In this document: piece by piece, positions 46,800 through 57,112 of the stretch
How positions within the stretch are numbered: the first letter of the stretch is position 1
How the letters are laid out: each line of letters begins with the position of its first letter
Assembly (NCBI GenBank): GCA_028690445.1
Contig: JAQVBE010000006.1
Location: 62,001-126,000, forward strand
DNA: 64,000 nucleotides
Direction: 5' to 3'
Source of the DNA: Aliarcobacter sp.
GTDB lineage: Bacteria; Campylobacterota; Campylobacteria; Campylobacterales; Arcobacteraceae
The notes under the pieces: generated by a model
What the model was told of the DNA's origin: nothing
Database searches by the model: none
Seen by the model: the letters and a program-made list of their open reading frames with translations, nothing else
Position numbers and translations under genes: made by a program

Positions 46800-47146
46800 A
46801 AGTTTTCATTAAATTCTTCAAAAGAGGGTAAATTTAAATTTGCAACTCTTTGTTTTTTACCCCACATTGGTTCCGGAAAATATGAATCTTCCTCGAACCT
46901 TGCCATAATATGAAAATGTACATGAGGAATATAATTCCCAAAAGATGCAATATTTATTTTTTTTGGTTTAAAATAATCTAACATCTCTTTTTCAATTATG
47001 TCTAGGTATTTAAATATCTCTTGTTTTGTTTCATTATTACATTGTGAAAATTCTTTTATATTTTCAATTGTAAATATTTTTAACCAAGGTATTTCCGAAT
47101 TTTCTATTTCAATTTTTATTAAGTTATTCTTGTAAATTAAAGACAA
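46784..47146 (-). CDS. HIT-family nucleotide hydrolase or transferase
   Basis: 120 residues. HVHFHIMARF is the HIT motif (H-x-H-x-H), preceded by a conserved FGNYIPH strand. Short and single-domain, it belongs to the Fhit/HINT-like group; substrate unknown. A likely ribosome site AAAGGA precedes the start region. Confidence 0.88.
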   Translation of the reverse strand: MSLIYKNNLIKIEIENSEIPWLKIFTIENIKEFSQCNNETKQEIFKYLDIIEKEMLDYFKPKKINIASFGNYIPHVHFHIMARFEEDSYFPEPMWGKKQRVANLNLPSFEEFNENLKKKL

Positions 47147-47283
47147 AAGGAATCCTTTAAATATTTTTATATTTTGAAATATTACTATAATTTTTATTAA
47201 ACGCCATATTTAAAGTATATTCAACTAGTTTTAAGTAAAAATTAATTATAATCCAGCTCCATTTTTCAACCACAGAAGAAGTT

Positions 47284-47349
47284 TTTATAAAATATTTTTA
47301 TTTTATAAAGAGTTGGTTAAAGCTTAAAAGTAAAATATTTTTATTTACT
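47284..47349. repeat. direct repeats and hairpin in the rpmJ operon leader
   Basis: The exact 16-base sequence TAAAATATTTTTATTT occurs at 47288-47303 and 47331-47346, 43 bases apart. The first copy lies in an 11-base-pair hairpin (TTTATAAAATA / TATTTTATAAA, TTTT loop). Both lie 58-120 bases before rpmJ. Confidence 0.55.
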
Positions 47350-47406
47350 AATGCTTTTTCCTGTTGATTAATTGGCAATAACACAAATGAAAGAGGAGAC
47401 AGGCTT

Positions 47407-47520
47407 ATGAAAGTAAGAGCTTCAGTAAAGAAAATGTGTGACAAATGCAAAATTGTCAAAAGAAGCGGAATCGTTAGAGTAATCTGCGAAACTAAAAAAC
47501 ACAAACAAAGACAAGGATAA
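47407..47520 (+). CDS. rpmJ: 50S ribosomal protein L36 (bL36)
   Basis: 37 residues, beginning [20 protein letters not shown] and ending KQRQG. Three cysteines and a histidine (C11, C14, C27, H32) make the zinc site of the C+ form. GAGGAG precedes the ATG. First gene of the rpmJ-rpsM-rpsK-rpsD-rpoA-rplQ operon. Confidence 0.96.
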   Translation: MKVRASVKKMCDKCKIVKRSGIVRVICETKKHKQRQG

Positions 47521-47525
47521 GACAC

Positions 47526-47894
47526 ATGGCAAGAATCGCAGGTGTTGATTTACCAAATAAAAAGAGAATGGAATATGCGTTAACGTATATTTACGGAATC
47601 GGATTACATAATTCTAGATTAATTTTAGATGCTGTTGGAATTGATTTCAATAAAAGAGCTTTTGAATTAACAGAAGACGAAGCGGCAATTATCAGAAAAG
47701 AAATCCAAGACAACTATTTGGTTGAGGGTGATTTAAGAAAAAAAGTTGCTATGGATATTAAAGCTTTAATGGATTTAGGTTCATATAGAGGGTTAAGACA
47801 TAGAAAAGGTTTACCTTGTAGAGGGCAAAAGACTAAAACTAATGCTAGAACAAGAAAAGGTAAAAAGAAAACTGTTGGTGCAGCAACTAAATAA
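47526..47894 (+). CDS. rpsM: 30S ribosomal protein S13 (uS13)
   Basis: 122 residues. [20 protein letters not shown] and the C-terminal [20 protein letters not shown] are diagnostic. Five bases after rpmJ. It sits at the head of the small subunit and contacts S19 and the P-site tRNA. Confidence 0.98.
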   Translation: MARIAGVDLPNKKRMEYALTYIYGIGLHNSRLILDAVGIDFNKRAFELTEDEAAIIRKEIQDNYLVEGDLRKKVAMDIKALMDLGSYRGLRHRKGLPCRGQKTKTNARTRKGKKKTVGAATK

Positions 47895-47904
47895 GGGATT
47901 GTAG

Positions 47905-48297
47905 ATGGCAAAAAGAAAAGTTACTAGAAAAAAAATTGTAAGAAAAAATATTGCTGACGGTATCGTACATATTGCTGCAAGTTTTAATAATACAATGGTT
48001 ACAGTTACGGATAATGCAGGAAACGCAATCGCATGGTCAAGTGCTGGAAATTTAGGATTTAAAGGTTCTAAAAAATCAACTCCATTTGCAGCGCAAGCAG
48101 CTGTTGAAGATGCAATGGCTAAAGCAATGGAACACGGAATCAAAAATGTTGGGATTAAAATTCAAGGACCAGGTTCAGGTAGAGATACAGCTGTTAAAGC
48201 AGTTGGAGCTATGGATGGAGTTAGAGTTACTTGGTTAAAAGATGTTACACCATTACCACATAATGGTTGTAGACCTCCTAAAAGAAGAAGAGTGTAA
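47905..48297 (+). CDS. rpsK: 30S ribosomal protein S11 (uS11)
   Basis: 130 residues. [28 protein letters not shown] and the C-terminal [16 protein letters not shown] are the standard blocks. Platform protein of the small subunit near the mRNA exit. Confidence 0.98.
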   Translation: MAKRKVTRKKIVRKNIADGIVHIAASFNNTMVTVTDNAGNAIAWSSAGNLGFKGSKKSTPFAAQAAVEDAMAKAMEHGIKNVGIKIQGPGSGRDTAVKAVGAMDGVRVTWLKDVTPLPHNGCRPPKRRRV

Positions 48298-48307
48298 GGA
48301 GTAAATA

Positions 48308-48934
48308 ATGGCAAGATATAGAGGACCAGTAGAAAAAATCGAAAGAAGACTTGATGCGGATCTTGGACTTAAGGGTGAGAGAAGATTATCAGGTAAAAGT
48401 GCTTTAGAAAAAAGACCATTTGCTCCAGGACAACATGGACAAAGAAGAGCAAAAATTTCTGAGTATGGTTTACAATTAAGAGAAAAGCAAAAAGCTAAAT
48501 TTATGTATGGTGTTTCTGAAAAACAATTTAGAAAATACTTTATTGAAGCAGCAAGAAGAGAAGGTAATACAGGGGCTAACCTTATTACATTAATTGAACA
48601 AAGACTAGATAATGTTGTATTTAGAATGGGATTTGCTACAACTAGAGCAAATGCTAGACAATTTACAACTCATGGACACATTTTAGTTGATGGGAAAAAA
48701 GTTGATATTCCTTCATTTATAGTAAAAGCTGGACAAAAAATTGAAATTAAAGAAAAATCAAAAACTAATCCTCAAGTTGTAAGAGCATTAGAATTAACAA
48801 ATCAAACAGGAATGGTTGACTGGGTTAATGTTGATAAAGAAAAAGTATTTGGAATTTTCACGAGAATACCAGCTAGAGAAGAAGTTGTTATTCCTGTTGA
48901 AGAGAGATTAATCGTAGAGTTATATTCTAAATAA
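48308..48934 (+). CDS. rpsD: 30S ribosomal protein S4 (uS4)
   Basis: 208 residues. [28 protein letters not shown] and the S4 RNA-binding domain ([20 protein letters not shown]) are clear. Lacks the N-terminal Cys zinc knuckle. In many bacteria S4 represses this operon by binding its mRNA. Confidence 0.98.
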   Translation: MARYRGPVEKIERRLDADLGLKGERRLSGKSALEKRPFAPGQHGQRRAKISEYGLQLREKQKAKFMYGVSEKQFRKYFIEAARREGNTGANLITLIEQRLDNVVFRMGFATTRANARQFTTHGHILVDGKKVDIPSFIVKAGQKIEIKEKSKTNPQVVRALELTNQTGMVDWVNVDKEKVFGIFTRIPAREEVVIPVEERLIVELYSK

Positions 48935-48951
48935 TAAGTAAAAGGTAGTTA

Positions 48952-49950
48952 ATGAAAAAATTTGCAGAAACACCGTTTTTACCAACTGAAGTTGAAATAG
49001 AGGCTATCAGTGATAATGAAGCTAAAATATCAGCATATCCATTTGAAGATGGTTTTGCAATTACTTTAGCACACCCTTTAAGAAGACTTTTATTAAGTTC
49101 TTCAGTTGGTTATGCACCAATTGCAGTAAAAATAGAAGGTGCTTCACATGAGTTTGACTCATTAAGAGGTATGTTAGAAGATATAGCTATTTTTGTTATA
49201 AATTTAAAGAATATTAAGTTTAAAATAAATGGCGATAAAGAACAAGTTGTAGTTGAGTATTCTTTCAATGGACCAAGAGAAATTAAAGGTGAAGACCTTA
49301 TTAACTCTGATGTTGAGATTGTATCAAAGGATGCTCATTTAGCAACAATTAATAGCGATTGTAATTTAACTTTTTCTGTAATTATTCAAAGAGGTATAGG
49401 ATATATGCCTTCAGAAGATATTAGAGATATGGTTAGTTCTGATTATATTCCTATTGATGCATTTTTTACACCAGTTAAAAAAGTGGTTTATGATATTGAA
49501 AAAATGTTAGTTGAAGATAATCCTAACTTTGAAAAAGCTGTGTTTACTATACAAACTAATGGACAAATTTCTCCAATTACTGCTTTTAAAGAAGCTGTAT
49601 CAGTTATGTATGCGCAAATGTCAGTTTTTAACAAAGTTTTTGATTTATCAGAAGTAACAGTAAGTGAAAGTGGTGAAGAGCCATTAGAGCTTAAAGAATT
49701 AGTTCAAAAAATTGATGATTTAAATTTAAGTGCAAGAAGTTTTAACTCTTTAGATAGAGCTGGACTTAAATTCTTAGGTGAATTAGTACTTATGAGTGAA
49801 GTTGAAGTTAAAAATATTAAAAATCTTGGGAAAAAATCTTATGATGAAATCGCAGAGAAATTAGAATCTCTAGGTTACCCAGTTGAAAATACACTTCCAG
49901 AAAATGTTGCTTCTACATTAAGAAGAAAATTAGAGCAACTAAAAGCATAA
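48952..49950 (+). CDS. rpoA: RNA polymerase alpha subunit RpoA
   Basis: 332 residues. The N-terminal domain has ITLAHPLRRLLLSSSVGYAP (dimerisation) and FDSLRGMLEDI. The C-terminal domain (from ~255) keeps the helix-hairpin-helix LGKKSYDEIAEKLESLGY and the LSARSFNSL DNA-contact helix. Between S4 and L17 as usual. Confidence 0.98.
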   Translation: MKKFAETPFLPTEVEIEAISDNEAKISAYPFEDGFAITLAHPLRRLLLSSSVGYAPIAVKIEGASHEFDSLRGMLEDIAIFVINLKNIKFKINGDKEQVVVEYSFNGPREIKGEDLINSDVEIVSKDAHLATINSDCNLTFSVIIQRGIGYMPSEDIRDMVSSDYIPIDAFFTPVKKVVYDIEKMLVEDNPNFEKAVFTIQTNGQISPITAFKEAVSVMYAQMSVFNKVFDLSEVTVSESGEEPLELKELVQKIDDLNLSARSFNSLDRAGLKFLGELVLMSEVEVKNIKNLGKKSYDEIAEKLESLGYPVENTLPENVASTLRRKLEQLKA

Positions 49951-49963
49951 TTAAGGGTTTAAT

Positions 49964-50314
49964 ATGAGACATAAGCATGGATATAGAAAGTTAAGTAGAA
50001 CTTCTTCTCATAGAAAAGCATTGTTAAAAAATATGGCAATTGCGATTATCGAAAGAGAAAAAATCGAAACAACTGTACCTAAAGCAAAAGAATTAAAAAG
50101 ATATATTGAAAAATTAGTAACTGTTGCTAGAGACGCTGATTTAAATACACATAGATATGTATTTGCAGCTTTACAAAGTAAAGAAGCTACTAAAAAATTA
50201 ATTAATGAAATTGCACCAAAATACCTAGGTAGAAATGGTGGATATACTTCAATAATTAAAACAAGAATTAGAAGAGGTGATGCTACACCAATGGCATTCA
50301 TTTCTTTTGTATAA
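49964..50314 (+). CDS. rplQ: 50S ribosomal protein L17 (bL17)
   Basis: 116 residues. [20 protein letters not shown] is diagnostic; the C-terminus [19 protein letters not shown] is complete. Last gene of the operon, followed by a strong terminator. Confidence 0.98.
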   Translation: MRHKHGYRKLSRTSSHRKALLKNMAIAIIEREKIETTVPKAKELKRYIEKLVTVARDADLNTHRYVFAALQSKEATKKLINEIAPKYLGRNGGYTSIIKTRIRRGDATPMAFISFV

Positions 50315-50336
50315 TAAGAAATAAGTAATTATTTTT

Positions 50337-50370
50337 AAGGGATAGAAGAAAATCTTCTATCCCTTTTTTA
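50337..50370 (+). terminator. rho-independent terminator of the rpmJ-rplQ operon
   Basis: AAGGGATAGAAGA / TCTTCTATCCCTT, 13 base pairs around AAA, followed by TTTTTATT. Confidence 0.94.
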
Positions 50371-50484
50371 TTATTTTAATAATAAAAAGCAACTTACAAA
50401 AAACTCATTTTATAACCTAAATTTAATCATATTTTAGATAAAATCCAGCGTAATATTACAATTGTAAAATCATAGGAGAACCGA

Positions 50485-51846
50485 TTGATAACTCTAAAAG
50501 AAGCACTAAGTTTAGCTAGTGATGATATAATAAAATTAAGAGATGATTTAAATCAAAAAATAAGAGAAAACAACATAGGTGCCTATGTTGAACAACTAAC
50601 TTCAACAGATATTTCAACTTCAGGAATGGGTATTCCAATAGCTATTAAAGATAATATAAATGTAAAAAATTGGGAAATCACTTGTTCTAGTAATATTTTA
50701 AAAGGTTATATTTCACCATATAATGCAACTGTAATTAATAATTTAGAAAAAGCTGGTTTATCTCCATTTGGTAGAACAAATATGGATGAATTTGCAATGG
50801 GAAGTTCAACTGAATCTTCTTGTTATGGAAAAACATTAAATCCAATTGATAATGAAAAAGTTCCAGGAGGAAGTAGTGGTGGTTCAGCTGCTGCTGTTGC
50901 TGCTGGAATTGCTATTGCTGCACTTGGAACTGATACAGGTGGAAGTATTAGACAACCAGCTGCTTATTGTGGTTGTGTTGGAATGAAACCAACTTATGGA
51001 AGAGTTTCAAGATATGGAATAACTGCTTATTCTTCATCTTTAGATCAATGTGGACCAATAACACAAAATGTTGAAGATGCTGCTATTTTATATGACATTA
51101 TAAGTGGATATGATCCATTGGATTCAACTTCTGCAAATGTGGATTATGAAGCGGTTACTCCAAAACTTAACCCAAATAAAAAATTAACAATAGCTGTTAT
51201 TGATAACTTTGTATCACAAGCAAGTCCAGCTATTCAAAAAGGTTTTGAAAAAGCAGTTAAGGCTTTAGAAGAGGCTGGTCACAAAATAATTCATAAAAAT
51301 ATGTTAGACACAGATAAGATTGTATCAACCTATTATATCGTGGCAACTGCTGAAGCATCTGCAAACTTAGCAAGATTTGATGGTGTTAGATTTGGAAATA
51401 GAAAAGGTGATGCTGGACTTAAAGATATGTATCTTCAAACAAAATCACAAGGGTTTGGATCAGAAGTACAAAAAAGAATTATGTTAGGTTCTTTTGTATT
51501 AAGTTCTGGATATTATGATGCATATTATATAAAAGCTCAAAAAGTTAGACATTTAATAAAAAATGAATATTCTACTATTTTTGCTGAAGCTGATTTAATT
51601 TTATCTCCAGTTGCTCCGACAACTGCTCCAAAATTCGGTTCATTTAAAACTTCTTTAGAAATGTATTTAAGTGATATTTATACAATTTCTATAAATCTTG
51701 CAGGACTTCCTGCTATTTCGTTGCCTGTTGATAAAGATGAAGATGGAATGCCAGTCAGTTTTCAATTTATTGCAAAAGCGTATGATGAACAAACATTATT
51801 TGACGGTGCTTTATCTTTAGAAAAAGCTATAAATTATATTAAATAA
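50485..51846 (+). CDS. gatA: glutamyl-tRNA(Gln) amidotransferase subunit A
   Basis: 453 residues. The amidase Ser-Ser-Lys triad is visible as PIAIKDNIN (Lys), GGSSGGSAAAVAAG and GTDTGGSIRQPAAYCG. It frees ammonia from glutamine to convert Glu-tRNA(Gln). The start is TTG at 50485 with AGGAGAA upstream and no closer ATG. gatB and gatC are not adjacent. guaB follows after 19 bases. Confidence 0.95.
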   Translation: MITLKEALSLASDDIIKLRDDLNQKIRENNIGAYVEQLTSTDISTSGMGIPIAIKDNINVKNWEITCSSNILKGYISPYNATVINNLEKAGLSPFGRTNMDEFAMGSSTESSCYGKTLNPIDNEKVPGGSSGGSAAAVAAGIAIAALGTDTGGSIRQPAAYCGCVGMKPTYGRVSRYGITAYSSSLDQCGPITQNVEDAAILYDIISGYDPLDSTSANVDYEAVTPKLNPNKKLTIAVIDNFVSQASPAIQKGFEKAVKALEEAGHKIIHKNMLDTDKIVSTYYIVATAEASANLARFDGVRFGNRKGDAGLKDMYLQTKSQGFGSEVQKRIMLGSFVLSSGYYDAYYIKAQKVRHLIKNEYSTIFAEADLILSPVAPTTAPKFGSFKTSLEMYLSDIYTISINLAGLPAISLPVDKDEDGMPVSFQFIAKAYDEQTLFDGALSLEKAINYIK

Positions 51847-51853
51847 ATATTAA

Positions 51854-53311
<1,458 letters not shown>

Positions 53312-53337
53312 AAAAAGAGGTTTATTAACCTCTTTTT
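53312..53337. terminator. bidirectional terminator after guaB
   Basis: AAAAAGAGGTT / AACCTCTTTTT with a TATT loop. The A and T ends give a T run in both directions, serving guaB and the convergent Panacea gene. Confidence 0.9.
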
Positions 53338-53338
53338 A

Positions 53339-53833
53339 TTAAATAATAACTTCACCTTTTGGTGTATTTCTTACTTCATCTATTTTAAAACAATCATTCG
53401 CGATATTTCTTGAACTTGTATCTTGATATTGGCTTACAATTTTATGAATTGTTTTTAATTCATCTTTTGAGAATATTGATTCATCAAACTCTTCTTCCAT
53501 TTTTATAAAATTTAATTCGATAAATTTTTCTTTTTCTATAACTTCAATATCTAAATAATCTAATAATTCTTGCATTAAAAAGATTCTTTCATCATCTTCT
53601 TCTAAATCTTCTTCATTTGCAACTATATCAAAAAGTTCGCTAATTATGACAGGTTCAGGATGTCTTGCTCCTTTTATATAAGTTTCATTAAATATTTTAT
53701 TTGCACAAAATTTTTGATGATTAAAATCCATTAAAAAAAGCATAATTGCTACTTTTTTATCATTCAAGTGTTTTACTTGTTTATGTAGCATATATAAAAT
53801 TACATTTGCTACTTTTGTCATATCTATAGTCAA
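53339..53833 (-). CDS. Panacea-domain (SocA/DUF4065-like) protein
   Basis: 164 residues. KVANVILYMLHKQVKHLNDK and MLFLMDFNHQKFCA follow the SocA/GepA (Panacea) pattern 'VAN-ILY... K-KLLYF-D'. Such proteins are often antitoxins or protease adaptors, but no toxin gene is adjacent. The start is TTG at 53833: AAAGGA lies six bases upstream, whereas the ATG at 53821 would be 18 away. The acidic middle (NEEDLEEDDER) is unusual. Confidence 0.65.
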   Translation of the reverse strand: MTIDMTKVANVILYMLHKQVKHLNDKKVAIMLFLMDFNHQKFCANKIFNETYIKGARHPEPVIISELFDIVANEEDLEEDDERIFLMQELLDYLDIEVIEKEKFIELNFIKMEEEFDESIFSKDELKTIHKIVSQYQDTSSRNIANDCFKIDEVRNTPKGEVII

Positions 53834-53913
53834 TATTTTTCCTTTGTTTAGTAAGGGGAAGTATATAATATTAAAAATAAATATTTTGTTTAATTTTTGT
53901 TTTATTATATTAT

Positions 53914-54066
53914 TTAAATTTTAATCAAATAATCTAAATCCTTAATAGTAACAATACTTTCATTATCAAGTTTTTTTCTAAGTCTATACACTATATTTCT
54001 AATAGTATTTTCATCAACTAATCCTTCAAAAACATTATTTTCAAAAAATTTAGGAAGAAATAAAGT
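53914..54066 (-). pseudogene. remnant of an OmpR-type response regulator (winged-helix end)
   Basis: About 50 codons read NVFEGLVDENTIRNIVYRLR, KKLDNESIVTIKDLDYLIKI and a stop, matching the last part of a Trans_reg_C winged helix. There is no start codon and a stop precedes it. The receiver domain is gone. Confidence 0.65.
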
Positions 54067-54113
54067 AGTTATTTATGATGAATTTGATGAATTTATAAAA
54101 ACTGTAGAATAAT

Positions 54114-54584
54114 TTATTTCACTGTTTTCATCAAAATATCACGATAGTGATTTAACTCTTTCATTTTTACATCATCACCATTGTTTATATCAGGATGATA
54201 TTTATGTGCTAATTCTTTATATCTTTTTTTTATCTCTTCTTTTGAAGGAGAGTGTGTAAATCCAAAAAAATCTTTTGCTTTTTGAACTTCATCAACCCTA
54301 GGAGCATTTGCAAAACCTTTAAAATCAGATTGATTAAAATTTCTAAATTCATTAAAATTGAAATTTTGCCCATTTTGAAATTGAGAACTATCAAATTTAA
54401 AACTAAAACTATTTGCTCTCATTTTTTTCTTGAAGTTATAAATTAAAAAAACAATAATTACAAAGAAAATTCCTACTATCATCAAAAAAGTTCCAAAATT
54501 TGTAAATATTAAATAAAAAATAAAAAATAAAATAGCTAATCTAACTAATCTATTAAAAATATAAATAATTGTATTACTGTACAT
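54114..54584 (-). CDS. membrane-anchored J-domain protein
   Basis: 156 residues from the ATG at 54584 (AAGGA eight bases upstream); an in-frame ATG at 54614 lacks a site. Two hydrophobic segments fill about residues 8-50, a linker follows (FNFNEFRNFNQ, rich in Asn and Phe), and a J domain ends the protein with the HPD motif in AHKYHPDINN. It would recruit DnaK to the membrane, like DjlA-type proteins. Partner unknown. Confidence 0.83.
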   Translation of the reverse strand: MYSNTIIYIFNRLVRLAILFFIFYLIFTNFGTFLMIVGIFFVIIVFLIYNFKKKMRANSFSFKFDSSQFQNGQNFNFNEFRNFNQSDFKGFANAPRVDEVQKAKDFFGFTHSPSKEEIKKRYKELAHKYHPDINNGDDVKMKELNHYRDILMKTVK

Positions 54585-54693
54585 AAAAACTATCCTTTTA
54601 AATAAAGGGTGCATTATATAATTGTTTAGTGAATAAGTAAATTAAGGAATTATAAAACTTTAATAAAGAAGTTTCTATCCAAAAAGAGTTATC

Positions 54694-54727
54694 ATGATTT
54701 AACATCTCCTTTGAGATATTAAATCAT
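54694..54727 (-). terminator. large hairpin, probable terminator of the DUF6448 gene
   Basis: ATGATTTAA / TTAAATCAT plus ATCTC / GAGAT pair around CTTT with one mismatch. On the minus strand it lies 27 bases after the DUF6448 stop and is followed by ATAACTCTTTTT. Confidence 0.55.
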
Positions 54728-54754
54728 ATGATTCTATTAATATTTTAGGATTGC

Positions 54755-55327
54755 TTATAGTGCGTGGTGTTGAGTATGCTCTTCTTCCCCTTCCGCAAAT
54801 TTAAAAAATTTAACATAAGCCTCAATATATTCTCTTCCAGCTTTGACATCGTTAATATCATAATCTTTCAATGCAAGAACACGCTCAAATTTTTTATTAA
54901 GCTCAAAAGATTTTTCTTTTTCTATCATATTTTTTAAAGGTGAGAGATTCCCGACCTCAATACTTTTATCCGCAGCTAATACTTTTTTATCAATAGTTGT
55001 TCCCGATTCTTTCAAACCCGTAAATGGTGCATTTTCTGCTATTCTATGGACTCTAACTAACGTTTCAAGAAAAAGTTTTTCAGCCACTACTTTTGCCTCT
55101 GGACTTAAATCTCTAACTTTCATACTATCTTTAAATACATTCTTAATTTCATTTTCATCTTTTAGTTGAACCCACTTCAAAGCATAGTTGACATTATTGT
55201 TTTCCATTGCTTTCTTCCCATCCGCTACAGTTGGTCCATCCATCGTGTCACAATGAGCACTAACTGAAGTAGGTATAGTAGCCATAATGCCTATTGCTGT
55301 TGCAATGCTTAATATTATTTTTTTCAT
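54755..55327 (-). CDS. DUF6448 periplasmic protein
   Basis: 190 residues. A signal peptide ends SVSA and the mature protein begins HCDTMDGPTVADGKKA, the hallmark of DUF6448. FLETLVRVHRIAENAPFTG is the second conserved block. The C-terminus EEEHTQHHAL is His-rich. A metal-binding role is plausible from the N-terminal His-Cys, the His tail and the rcnA-rcnR genes just upstream on the same strand, but no function is established. Confidence 0.8.
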   Translation of the reverse strand: MKKIILSIATAIGIMATIPTSVSAHCDTMDGPTVADGKKAMENNNVNYALKWVQLKDENEIKNVFKDSMKVRDLSPEAKVVAEKLFLETLVRVHRIAENAPFTGLKESGTTIDKKVLAADKSIEVGNLSPLKNMIEKEKSFELNKKFERVLALKDYDINDVKAGREYIEAYVKFFKFAEGEEEHTQHHAL

Positions 55328-55619
55328 TTTTCTTATTCCTTACTTATAAATATTTTTCAAAAATTGAAATTATTAATTAACATATTTTTTGTTTTAAGTT
55401 TTTAATAATTATTTATGAAGTTTCAGTCTAATTTAACTGATAAAAAAAGTCATTGATTAAAATCAAGTTTGGTTCTTGGCTAAGTTTTTGCAATGGTACC
55501 AAAAGTGACACATGCCTTAAATATAGAATAACGTTAAGATGTGGCAAAAGATTTAGGAGTATCTCTTGCTACATTCTATAGATAGATTTCTGATAGATAA
55601 TATTAAATTATTTATATTT

Positions 55620-56729
55620 TTATAAAAAATGTTTTAAACCAGAATATCCTATATAAAAACCTAAACATAAAATAAGCCCTCCAGAAAAATATGGTGCTTT
55701 TCTTACAATATTTCCAAATCCAGTAAACTTTTTTGACATATATTTTGTACTTAAAGCAGCAATTACACCAGTTGCAACAAGAGTTAATGCAAGACCTATA
55801 CTAAAACCTAAAACTAAAGTAGCACCCATTGCTACTTTTTTAAGTTGTAAGCAAAGTAAAAGTACTGTAATTGTTGCAGGACAAGGAATAAGACCTCCTG
55901 TTAAACCAAAAAGTAGTACTTGAGTATTTGTAACTTCTTTATTTGCAAATCGTTTTTTTATATCATTTGCATGGGCTAATTCATGGGCATCTTGATATTC
56001 AGTAGAATCAATATCTAATCCTTCTACTTCATCATGTAAATGTTCATGAGAATGTTCTTCAAATTCAATTTGATAAGTATATATTTCATTATTATTAGTA
56101 ATAAAAATTTCTGCTTTGAATTCATGTGGTTCAGGAATTTCATCAATTGATTCTAAAAAATTATCTTTTTTTATAAATAAGAATTTTTGAATTTCATTGT
56201 TATCTCTTTTAGTTTCAATACTAAATATAGTTTCTTCTAATTTTATTTCATTAGAAATTAATCTGAATTTTGGAGCTTGTCCTTCTTCAAATATTGAAAG
56301 ATTAATAACTCCGATTTTTGTTTCGATTTTAAAATCTTCACTATGATGATGGTGATTATTATCATGATGATGCTCATGAGTACAACAATGTTCATTTTTA
56401 TATGTCTGTCTAATCATCCATAAAGCAATTCCTAAAATAATAACAGCTGAGATAACTTGTAAATATGGCTCAATTACTTCATTACTATATGCTGCACCAA
56501 AATATAATCCTGTTAATGCAATAATCCAAACAACAGCTGTATGTGAAATAGTCGCCGCAACTCCTAACATTATAGCTTGAGCAACAGTTCCTTTTATTGC
56601 AATAATAAAAGAAGCCATCATCGTTTTTGAATGACCTGGTTCTAATCCATGTAAAGCACCTAACATAATAGCACTAATCATCAAAAGCCAAATATTAGCT
56701 CCTTGTGTAATAAGTGTGGTTATATCCAT
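55620..56729 (-). CDS. rcnA: nickel/cobalt efflux protein RcnA-like (NicO family)
   Basis: 369 residues. GALHGLEPGHSKTMMASFI carries the NicO HxxxxxD/E-type motif in the first membrane half; GLTGGLIPCPATITVLLL is the matching motif in the second half. About six membrane segments. A long cytoplasmic loop (about 112-260) has clusters of His (HEHHHDNNHHHH and HSHEHLHDE) likely to sense or buffer metal; it is longer than in E. coli RcnA (274 in total). Directly after rcnR, 10 bases apart. Confidence 0.88.
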   Translation of the reverse strand: MDITTLITQGANIWLLMISAIMLGALHGLEPGHSKTMMASFIIAIKGTVAQAIMLGVAATISHTAVVWIIALTGLYFGAAYSNEVIEPYLQVISAVIILGIALWMIRQTYKNEHCCTHEHHHDNNHHHHSEDFKIETKIGVINLSIFEEGQAPKFRLISNEIKLEETIFSIETKRDNNEIQKFLFIKKDNFLESIDEIPEPHEFKAEIFITNNNEIYTYQIEFEEHSHEHLHDEVEGLDIDSTEYQDAHELAHANDIKKRFANKEVTNTQVLLFGLTGGLIPCPATITVLLLCLQLKKVAMGATLVLGFSIGLALTLVATGVIAALSTKYMSKKFTGFGNIVRKAPYFSGGLILCLGFYIGYSGLKHFL

Positions 56730-56739
56730 TTTCTATTCC

Positions 56740-57009
56740 TTATAAATATTTTGTAATTTCTTTAAATTCTTCTAATATTTCATTATAGTTTAAACTACCA
56801 TCTTTTACTGCGTCATCTAAACAGTGATTAATATGGTCATGTATTAGAAGTTTTTTTGCATTACTTATTGCTTTTTCAACAGCATGTAATTGTTGAGCTA
56901 TTTCAGAACAAGAACGCTCTTCTTCAATCATAGTAATAACACTTTTTAAATGTCCATTAGCTCTTTTTAATCGTTTTGATATATCATCATGTGATGTATG
57001 TTTTGACAT
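56740..57009 (-). CDS. rcnR: metal-responsive repressor of the CsoR/RcnR family
   Basis: 89 residues, all helical. Conserved Cys33 (ERSCSEIAQQ) and His58-type residues (LLIHDHINHCL) plus N-terminal His (MSKHTSHDD) fit the RcnR Ni/Co site (N-terminal His, Cys35, His60, His64 in E. coli) better than CsoR or FrmR. It heads the rcnR-rcnA pair and would repress both until nickel or cobalt binds. GAGGA lies seven bases before the ATG. Confidence 0.86.
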   Translation of the reverse strand: MSKHTSHDDISKRLKRANGHLKSVITMIEEERSCSEIAQQLHAVEKAISNAKKLLIHDHINHCLDDAVKDGSLNYNEILEEFKEITKYL

Positions 57010-57021
57010 ATTTATATCCTC

Positions 57022-57035
57022 TATAGGGGGATATG
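57022..57035. promoter_or_regulatory. candidate RcnR operator
   Basis: TATAGGGGGATATG has a five-G tract flanked by TAT/ATA, resembling the G-tract operators of RcnR (TACT-G6-N-AGTA). It is the only G run in this AT-rich stretch and lies 13 bases before rcnR. Confidence 0.5.
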
Positions 57036-57112
57036 AAATACTACAAAATAGTTAATTAATATATACTTATTACCTATAATTTTAAATTGTCAAGTCAATC
57101 TTGACAGTTTTT

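Noticed and set aside
54036-54112. Plus-strand sequence ending VIYDEFDEFIKTVE and a stop, like a gene tail
   Set aside because: It is largely the antisense of the response-regulator remnant and matches nothing I recognise.
55538-55585. DVAKDLGVSLATFYR, like the end of a resolvase helix-turn-helix
   Set aside because: Only 15 codons with a stop just before; too short to list as a gene remnant with confidence.
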